Assembly (NCBI GenBank): GCA_002427745.1
Contig: DIYF01000079.1
Location: forward strand, 1 to 48,591
Origin: Roseivirga sp. UBA6061
GTDB taxonomy: Bacteria > Bacteroidota > Bacteroidia > Cytophagales > Cyclobacteriaceae
Direction: 5' to 3'
Length of the DNA stretch: 48,591 bases
The position numbers were made by a program, and so were the translations under genes. Below the pieces are notes generated by a model. It saw nothing but the letters and a program-made list of their open reading frames with translations, made no database searches and had not been told where the DNA came from. This document shows positions 42,669-48,591 of this stretch, one piece after another; positions within the stretch are counted from its first letter, which is position 1; every line of letters begins with the position of its first letter.

Positions 42669-43127
42669 ATGAGAAAATTATCAAAAGCTGTATTAGCAGC
42701 AATGTTGTTGGCATTTGTTTCTATAAACGTTCAGGCACAGGATTTTACAGATCAGGATATCAAAGACTATGCTGTAATCCTTATGGCCCAGAAGTCTATC
42801 ACGGATAAGATCAACCCATATATCAACAGTTTGATAGAAAAGCAGGATGGGTTTGACGGTAATATGTACAATGAGCTGAATGCAATTGCTAAAGGTGATG
42901 CCAGCAAACTGCCTTCAAGTACTGATGCTGAAAAATTCCAGCAGACCTTCTATGCTACTTTGATGAAAAGAAAGAAGGACAGAGAAAAAGGAGCCGGCAC
43001 TGTTGTTAAAACACTGGCTAAATACTCTCTGGGAGCAAAGAAATACACCGCTATTAAAAAAGCCTACAAATCAGGTGGCGATGTAAAAGCCAAAGTAGAC
43101 GCTATAATGGCCTCTATGACTGCATGA
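42669..43127 (+). CDS. Small secreted protein of unknown function (152 aa)
   Basis: A signal peptide is clear (LAAMLLAFVSINVQA). The mature 128 residues look all-helical and Lys/Asp/Ala-rich: DQDIKDYAVILMAQKSITDK, NELNAIAKGDASK, FYATLMKRKKDREKG and AVDAIMASM at the end. No family is recognised; the layout resembles small periplasmic helical proteins such as DUF4168, but the match is not clear. It has a strong ribosome-binding site (AGGAG, 8 nt before the ATG), its own promoter and a terminator at 43155, so it is a single, probably well-expressed gene. Confidence 0.8.
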   Translation: MRKLSKAVLAAMLLAFVSINVQAQDFTDQDIKDYAVILMAQKSITDKINPYINSLIEKQDGFDGNMYNELNAIAKGDASKLPSSTDAEKFQQTFYATLMKRKKDREKGAGTVVKTLAKYSLGAKKYTAIKKAYKSGGDVKAKVDAIMASMTA

Positions 43128-43154
43128 CCCTAATCAACCTTAACATACTAAAAG

Positions 43155-43181
43155 AAGCCCTGACAACTCAGGGCTTTTTTT
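43155..43181 (+). terminator. Rho-independent terminator after the 152-aa secreted protein
   Basis: AAGCCCTGA and TCAGGGCTT (43155-43163, 43168-43176) form a 9-bp stem with a CAAC loop and a following T run (43175-43181). Confidence 0.92.
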
Positions 43182-43240
43182 GTTGGTCAGAAGTAATAAT
43201 CTGGATAGTTTGCCATTAATTATAAAAGGACCACCCTTAA

Positions 43241-44404
43241 TTGAAAAAGCTCTTATTCTTTACATTCCTGATTGCCGCGTTTACCTTAAGCCAGGAGAAT
43301 GCGCATGCTCAACTTTTCAAGAAGAAGGACAAGCCGCCTAAAGAAAAGAAGACTAAGAAGTCGAAAAAGAAAAAGGACCAGGCCTATCAGGGTTTTTCGC
43401 CAGGTCAGGCACCGCTCACACCAGAGCAAAGAGCCAAACAGCAGGTTAGCCAGGTAAGGAAAATACTGAACATGTTCAATTTCAGTATTGAGAAAGGCTA
43501 TGGCTACTTTTCTTATCAAAATGAACTCACGGGGGTGTCGGTTGTGCGTAACCCTCGTGGCGATCAGTTATTTATAGTTCCGACAGGTGAGAGTTCCGGA
43601 CAGGGACCGTTTAATGCCTATAATAACTGGTTTAATGACCTGACTCCACTGGATATTACCCGCATAGATGATGATGCTGAAGTGGTCGGTACAGATACCA
43701 CCAACTTTGTATATAAAAATAACGGCCGTATTAACCCTTTTACGCTTCGTTTGTCCTTTTCTATAAGGAAGGTAGATAAGAAGCATTTAAAGCGCACAGG
43801 AGAGCGTATAATGACCGATGATGAGCTTTTGCGTATAGGAGGGGGCATCAGCTTCGGTAAGTTCAAGTTCCGCAACGATCGGAACACACAGGATATCAAT
43901 GCCAGGCTCAGATCATTTATCCTGCCTGTTCAGGAAATCTCAACCACCAAGATTTTTGGCTCTGTTACCTATAATGCCTATCGTTATGGAGACTTGTCAC
44001 TCTTAGTAGATTTATCCGGTGGCGTGTGGAAAACCAAAAGCTCGGCCCTGAATCAATCCATTGTCAAATACGACCCGTTTTTCAACCTGGGAGTGATCTT
44101 CGAACAAAAGATTTCCAAATACTTCAAGGTCTATCTTCGTCCGTCTTTCGAGATTCGGCAGTACAACATTTCCAATGACCTTATTTCGGTCCCTCATAAG
44201 TTCTCCGTTTTCTCTATAGATATAGGTGCGCTTATCAAATATCCTACCTACCCGAGAAACAAATACAAGGCACACAGGGTAAAAATGGAGCATATTTTCA
44301 ATGGCAAAATCTATCGTGGCCGCTCAATTTTTCAACGTCAGAATCCCCGCACCGGACAGTTCGGTAAATCGCGAAAAGAGAAGGTCAGAATTGGTGGAAA
44401 TTAA
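43241..44404 (+). CDS. Secreted barrel-like protein of unknown function, TTG start
   Basis: The 387-residue protein starts at a TTG: an in-frame stop (TAA, 43238-43240) lies directly before it, the signal peptide begins at once (KKLLFFTFLIAAFTLSQENA), and the next in-frame Met is well inside. A very Lys-rich segment follows the signal (KKKDKPPKEKKTKKSKKKKD). The rest alternates hydrophobic strands and charged turns and includes VYLRPSFEIRQYNIS, suggesting an outer-membrane barrel. No family is recognised. It lies between the 152-aa gene and gyrA, 88 nt before gyrA. Confidence 0.8.
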   Translation: MKKLLFFTFLIAAFTLSQENAHAQLFKKKDKPPKEKKTKKSKKKKDQAYQGFSPGQAPLTPEQRAKQQVSQVRKILNMFNFSIEKGYGYFSYQNELTGVSVVRNPRGDQLFIVPTGESSGQGPFNAYNNWFNDLTPLDITRIDDDAEVVGTDTTNFVYKNNGRINPFTLRLSFSIRKVDKKHLKRTGERIMTDDELLRIGGGISFGKFKFRNDRNTQDINARLRSFILPVQEISTTKIFGSVTYNAYRYGDLSLLVDLSGGVWKTKSSALNQSIVKYDPFFNLGVIFEQKISKYFKVYLRPSFEIRQYNISNDLISVPHKFSVFSIDIGALIKYPTYPRNKYKAHRVKMEHIFNGKIYRGRSIFQRQNPRTGQFGKSRKEKVRIGGN

Positions 44405-44492
44405 CTGCGTTTTCCTGTCTTTTTTCCGGCCTTTCATCGGATAAAATTACGTATATTGCTGCCTTAAATTATCATGTACTTTTTAGCAATTT

Positions 44493-47033
44493 ATGGCAGA
44501 AGGAGATAAGGAAACTATCATCCCCATCAACATAGAAGATGAGATGAGGGGAGCCTACATCGACTACTCAATGTCGGTGATCATTTCAAGAGCGTTACCA
44601 GATGTCCGGGATGGACTAAAACCTGTTCACAGAAGGGTTTTATACGGAATGCTTGACCTCGGAGTTAACTGGAACAAACCCTATAAAAAGTCAGCGAGAA
44701 TCGTAGGAGAGGTGCTGGGTAAGTATCACCCTCACGGTGACTCCTCAGTCTACGACACGATGGTGCGAATGGCACAGGAGTGGTCCTTACGCTACCCACT
44801 TGTAGACGGCCAGGGTAACTTTGGATCTGTAGATGGTGATTCGCCTGCAGCCATGCGTTACACCGAAGCACGGCTGAGACGTATAGCGGATGAACTACTC
44901 ACCGATATCAACAAGGATACGGTCGATTTCCAGCTCAACTTTGACGACTCTCTCAAAGAACCTTCCGTACTTCCCGGTAAACTGCCCAACCTGCTGCTTA
45001 ACGGTAGCTCAGGTATTGCCGTAGGTATGGCTACGAATATGGCCCCTCACAACCTTACTGAGGTAGTTGGTGGAATTGTAGCCTATATCGATAACAATGA
45101 TATTACCATTGAGGAGTTGATGAAGCATATCACGGCTCCTGATTTTCCTACCGGAGGCACCATTTATGGCTATACTGGGGTGAAATCGGCTTTCGAAACA
45201 GGTCGCGGACGCGTTGTGCTCAGGGCTAAGGCTGACATTGAGACAACCAAGACCGGCAGAGAGCAGATCATCGTGACGGAAATTCCTTACATGGTTAATA
45301 AAGCCAGCATGATTGAAAAAACGGCTGGCCTGATCAACGAAAAACGCATTGAGGGCATCTCTGACATGCGTGATGAGTCTGACAGAAACGGGATGAGGAT
45401 TGTTTATGAGCTCAAAAAAGACGCCATAGGCAATGTCGTCCTCAATAACCTCTATAAATACACTCAGCTTCAATCATCATTTGGAGTAAACAACGTGGCG
45501 CTTGTCAAGGGAAGGCCGTATACGCTCAACCTAAAGGATATGATCAAACACTATGTTGATCATAGACATGAGGTAGTTACACGCAGAACCCAGTATGAGC
45601 TTAATGAGGCTGAGAAGCGAGCTCACATTTTACAGGGTTATCTTATAGCCCTGGATAACCTTGATGAGGTAATCAATCTGATCAGAAGCTCACGTGACCC
45701 TGACATAGCCAAAGCCGGCTTGATGGAGAACTTTGACCTTTCCGAAATTCAGGCAAAAGCTATTCTGGAGATGCGACTTCAGCGTCTTACCGGTCTGGAG
45801 AGAGAGAAGATTCAGAAGGAATATGATGAGATAATGGAGCTTATCGCCAAACTGAAGGAAATCCTTGAAAAAGAGGAACTTAGAATGGGCATCATCAAGG
45901 AAGAGTTGATGGAGATTCAGGAGCGATATGGCGATGAAAGAAGAACTGACATAGTTCATTCTGCAGAAGACTTCAGTGCTGAAGATATGATTCCGAATGA
46001 GGAGATGGTTATTACCTTTTCTCATCAGGGTTATGTGAAAAGAACCTCACTTTCTGAGTATCGAACTCAGGGCAGAGGTGGTGTAGGAGCCAAAGGAGCT
46101 GCTACCAAAGATGATGACTTTACTGAGCACCTGTTCGTGGGGATGACCCATGATTATCTGCTGATATTCACAGAATATGGTAAGGTTTTCTGGAAGAAAG
46201 TATGGCAGTTACCGGAAGGTAGTAAAACCTCAAAAGGACGTCCGGTACAAAACCTCATCAATATTGAGCCGGGAGACAAAGTTCGCGCTATTATAGATGT
46301 ACATGATCTCAAGGATGAAGATTACATCAATAATAACTTCCTGGTGATGTGTACAGAGCGCGGTACGATCAAAAAGACATCGCTTGAGGCTTATTCGCGC
46401 CCCCGAACGAATGGCATCAATGCGATTACCATTAATGAAGGAGACAGATTATTGGATATCAGACTGACGAATGGAGATAATCATATCATCATTGGTAAGC
46501 GTTCTGGTAAAGTGGTACACTTTCATGAAAGCGATGTACGTCCTATGGGCAGAACAGCTGCCGGAGTGCGAGGTGTCACCCTTGAAACTGAAGATGACCG
46601 CGTAGTTGGCATGGTATGTGTAAATAGGGAAGAGGCCAACCTTTTAGTTGTATCTGATAAAGGTTACGGCAAGCGCTCTCCAATAGATGATTACCGCATT
46701 ACCAAGCGTGGCGGTAAGGGTGTGAAAACCATTAACATTACTGAAAAAACCGGTAACTTAGTAGCAATCAAGGAGGTAATCGATACCGATGACCTTATGA
46801 TTATTAACAAGTCGGGCATCACTATCAGAATTTCTGTAGAGAATCTGAGGGTAATGGGACGTGCCACACAAGGAGTGAGGCTGATCAAGCTCAGCGACTC
46901 CGATGAGATATCATCAGTGGAAAAAATTCAGAAAATGGACTCTGACGAGGAAGAAATGGCTTCAGAAGAAGCTGAGAATTCCGAAGAACAGGGAAATGCC
47001 TCTGATGAGGTTAGTGAAGACAACCAGAATTAA
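44493..47033 (+). CDS. gyrA: DNA gyrase subunit A
   Basis: The 846-residue protein is a full GyrA: start [20 protein letters not shown], the active-site Tyr123 in [10 protein letters not shown], and the quinolone-resistance region [10 protein letters not shown] with Ser84 and Asp88 in the sensitive form. In the C-terminal domain the gyrase-specific GyrA-box is QGRGGVG, so this is gyrase rather than topoisomerase IV. The C-terminus is a long acidic tail ([17 protein letters not shown]). With GyrB it introduces negative supercoils. The start at 44493 is the only candidate; a TPR protein starts 26 nt after its stop. Confidence 0.98.
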   Translation: MAEGDKETIIPINIEDEMRGAYIDYSMSVIISRALPDVRDGLKPVHRRVLYGMLDLGVNWNKPYKKSARIVGEVLGKYHPHGDSSVYDTMVRMAQEWSLRYPLVDGQGNFGSVDGDSPAAMRYTEARLRRIADELLTDINKDTVDFQLNFDDSLKEPSVLPGKLPNLLLNGSSGIAVGMATNMAPHNLTEVVGGIVAYIDNNDITIEELMKHITAPDFPTGGTIYGYTGVKSAFETGRGRVVLRAKADIETTKTGREQIIVTEIPYMVNKASMIEKTAGLINEKRIEGISDMRDESDRNGMRIVYELKKDAIGNVVLNNLYKYTQLQSSFGVNNVALVKGRPYTLNLKDMIKHYVDHRHEVVTRRTQYELNEAEKRAHILQGYLIALDNLDEVINLIRSSRDPDIAKAGLMENFDLSEIQAKAILEMRLQRLTGLEREKIQKEYDEIMELIAKLKEILEKEELRMGIIKEELMEIQERYGDERRTDIVHSAEDFSAEDMIPNEEMVITFSHQGYVKRTSLSEYRTQGRGGVGAKGAATKDDDFTEHLFVGMTHDYLLIFTEYGKVFWKKVWQLPEGSKTSKGRPVQNLINIEPGDKVRAIIDVHDLKDEDYINNNFLVMCTERGTIKKTSLEAYSRPRTNGINAITINEGDRLLDIRLTNGDNHIIIGKRSGKVVHFHESDVRPMGRTAAGVRGVTLETEDDRVVGMVCVNREEANLLVVSDKGYGKRSPIDDYRITKRGGKGVKTINITEKTGNLVAIKEVIDTDDLMIINKSGITIRISVENLRVMGRATQGVRLIKLSDSDEISSVEKIQKMDSDEEEMASEEAENSEEQGNASDEVSEDNQN

Positions 47034-47059
47034 ACTATAGAGACTACAATATTAATATC

Positions 47060-48253
47060 ATGAAAAAGCTATTTTTTACGGCATTGTTATCGCTTATGGT
47101 GATAGGGGTGCACGCACAGAAAAAGACTTATAAGGCTGCAAAAAAGGCCCTGAATAAAAAGGATTATGCCACAGCTATCGATTTGGCTACCCAGGCATCT
47201 ACCAACTCAGAAACACAGGATAACCCTGATGTATACGTGATTTTGGGACAGGCCAATATGTACCTGTTTAACAGTGATCTGACCAGCATTTCACATGCTC
47301 AGGCGGCATTTGACAACTTCCAGACTGCCATTGAAAAAGGTGGTGACAAGGTTAAGGATGACCTGATGGAAGATGTAGTGCTGAATGCTGAGAACGAGAG
47401 ACTTGGTGGTGGAGAAGGCTTGATGTACCTGCAAAACATGCTCAACCGCCAGGGAAATGTGCATTTTGAAGCACAGGAGTATGACAAGTCTTACGAGTAC
47501 TTCCTGATCTCTTCAAACATTGTTCCTGATGACATTGTCATGACTTTCTATGTAGGCTACAGTGCTTACGGATCTGAGAAGGATGACGCAGCCCTGGAGA
47601 AATACCTGAAGGTAATCGAGCTGAACGAGGCTTTACCTGAAGAGTCGAAGTTTGCTAACACACAGTTTGCATACAACGGCCTGATCGATATCTACTTTGC
47701 AAGAAAGGTTGATTACGACAATGCACTCAAGTATATCCAAATGGCCAAAGAGGCTTACCCTGATGAAAAGCTGTACAAAGACTATGAGATCGATGTACTG
47801 ATTAAGTCAGAGAAGATGGAGGAGGCCATTCAAGGGCTTAAAGATGTAGCTGCTTCTGGTAACGCTACTAAAAACACGTACTATACCATGGCATTCCTTT
47901 ACTGGAACAACGAGAACTTCGATGAAGCCCTGAAGGCTGCAGATCTCGCACTTGGTTTGGATGGTGAGTATTATGACGCACTGTACGTGGCAGGTTCTGT
48001 TCACTACAACCAGGCTGCTGAGCTTTTGAAAGCTGCCAACAATACTGATGATGATGCAGAGTATCAGAAGCTGAAGAAGGATGCTATTGCCAAGTTTAGA
48101 GATGCAATGCCATACTTTGAGAAGGCTATTGTTCAGCGTCCCGAAGACACATACTCTCTGAACCCACTGAGTACTATCTATGACCAGTTGGATATGGATG
48201 CTAAGAGAGATGAGATTCTGGACAGACTTGCTAAGCTAGAAGGCGGAGAGTAA
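47060..48253 (+). CDS. Secreted TPR-repeat protein
   Basis: The 397-residue protein has a signal peptide (MKKLFFTALLSLMVIGVHAQ), then TPR helices along its length: AKKALNKKDYATAIDLATQ, EAQEYDKSYEYFLISSNIVP, GLIDIYFARKVDYDNALKYI, AFLYWNNENFDEALKAADLA and FEKAIVQRPEDTYSLNPLST. It is periplasmic by prediction. It begins 26 nt after gyrA and may share its transcript, and ends before a clear terminator at 48279. Such proteins act as scaffolds; the partner is unknown. Confidence 0.92.
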   Translation: MKKLFFTALLSLMVIGVHAQKKTYKAAKKALNKKDYATAIDLATQASTNSETQDNPDVYVILGQANMYLFNSDLTSISHAQAAFDNFQTAIEKGGDKVKDDLMEDVVLNAENERLGGGEGLMYLQNMLNRQGNVHFEAQEYDKSYEYFLISSNIVPDDIVMTFYVGYSAYGSEKDDAALEKYLKVIELNEALPEESKFANTQFAYNGLIDIYFARKVDYDNALKYIQMAKEAYPDEKLYKDYEIDVLIKSEKMEEAIQGLKDVAASGNATKNTYYTMAFLYWNNENFDEALKAADLALGLDGEYYDALYVAGSVHYNQAAELLKAANNTDDDAEYQKLKKDAIAKFRDAMPYFEKAIVQRPEDTYSLNPLSTIYDQLDMDAKRDEILDRLAKLEGGE

Positions 48254-48278
48254 GGATAACGATTTCAACAGAATAAAG

Positions 48279-48305
48279 AGCAAGGTGAACAGCCTTGCTT
48301 TTTTT
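48279..48305 (+). terminator. Rho-independent terminator after the final TPR gene
   Basis: AGCAAGG and CCTTGCT (48279-48285, 48293-48299) pair around a 7-nt loop and run into a T7 tract (48299-48305). Confidence 0.92.
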
Positions 48306-48367
48306 GTGTCTGATGTTTTGTGTAGGGAGTGAGGATTAAGGGGTCGTGGTGTTTGACAGAACTTTAC

Positions 48368-48492
48368 TTAACATAATATAAATTATATAACAATGCTCCA
48401 GCATTTACGGCTGTAGGGCTGTTTAAGGCCACATTAGCCTATGGTTGAATCTGTGGCGCGTCAGCGCCTGTTATATAATGATATTATGTTAA
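48368..48492. repeat. A+T-rich inverted repeats at the right edge
   Basis: TTAACATAATAT-AA-ATTATATAACA (48368-48392) and TGTTATATAAT-G-ATATTATGTTAA (48469-48492) are complementary in both boxes (11 and 12 nt), with AA against G between them. Between the arms is a GGCGC-GTCA-GCGCC hairpin (48455-48468). The CCTGTTATATAAT segment at 48467-48479 recurs exactly 100 bp later at 48567-48579. No gene is visible in 48254-48591. The element continues beyond the window. Confidence 0.6.
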
Positions 48493-48509
48493 CCGCGAAG
48501 GACTCGCGG
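48493..48509. repeat. CCGCGA-AGGAC-TCGCGG hairpin
   Basis: Six-base perfect arms (48493-48498 and 48504-48509) directly follow the right arm of the A+T-rich inverted repeat. Confidence 0.5.
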
Positions 48510-48591
48510 GTGTCTAAGTTCTCGTTTACCATCTTAGTGCAGCAAGTTGGCGCTTGACTTTGGCAGCCTGTTATATAATTAGTTTTATTTT

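Noticed and set aside
48368..48591. Calling the edge repeat an integron attC site
   Set aside because: The core motif GTTRRRY/RYYYAAC is not met and no integrase gene is in the window. It is kept as an unexplained inverted repeat.

Overview
The window looks like chromosome from a member of the Bacteroidota, most likely a marine-type Cytophagales bacterium of the Fulvivirga/Roseivirga kind. The evidence is the gene families: a DUF5916 protein, a TonB-dependent receptor with a carboxypeptidase-like N-terminal domain paired with a DUF4249 lipoprotein, LytS/LytTR two-component pairs, a membrane-anchored AraC regulator, a subtilase with a type IX secretion (Por) tail, DUF2911 and DUF6952 proteins, and Bacteroidota-type -7 boxes (TAnnTTTG). 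The genus is inference. No tRNA, rRNA, CRISPR array, prophage or complete insertion sequence was seen.

Left part (1-12 kb): a truncated DUF5916 protein; a LytS-type kinase/LytTR regulator pair; a seven-helix membrane AraC regulator abutting a DUF2911 protein; then, on the minus strand, an operon running TonB-dependent receptor, DUF4249 lipoprotein, LytS-type kinase, LytTR regulator. Middle (12-27 kb): mainly single genes on the minus strand, with intergenic gaps full of inverted repeats. These genes encode a duplicated beta-rich protein of unknown function, a PEBP/YbhB protein, an AraC regulator, a very large BNR/Asp-box propeller protein, a class C beta-lactamase-like hydrolase, an ankyrin protein, an acid sphingomyelinase-like phosphoesterase, a CPBP membrane protease and a TPR protein.

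Right part (27-48.6 kb): mostly plus strand and more housekeeping in character. It holds holA; a long cluster of TPR protein, beta-barrel, SPOR protein, ExbB/TolQ, ExbD and TonB-like genes ending in a strong terminator; a TrpF-like protein lacking the catalytic Cys; a flavodoxin-fold/thioredoxin/DUF6952 group; two tandem paralogous lipoproteins overlapping a secreted subtilase; rpe; an ArsC/Spx-like thiol protein; two secreted proteins of unknown function; gyrA; and a final TPR protein.

The most unusual material is non-coding. (i) A family of 28-bp hairpins (11949-11976, 12108-12135) has a conserved bulged C and one compensatory base-pair change, with relatives at 11882, 16063 and 16344; the 16344 copy appears to serve as a terminator. 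(ii) A 145-bp element at 14818-14962 has 14-bp terminal inverted repeats and nested alternative stems. (iii) There is a perfect 17-bp-arm palindrome at 16235-16269. (iv) At the right edge, A+T-rich inverted repeats with a motif recurring at exactly 100 bp look like the start of a repeat or cassette array that continues outside the window.
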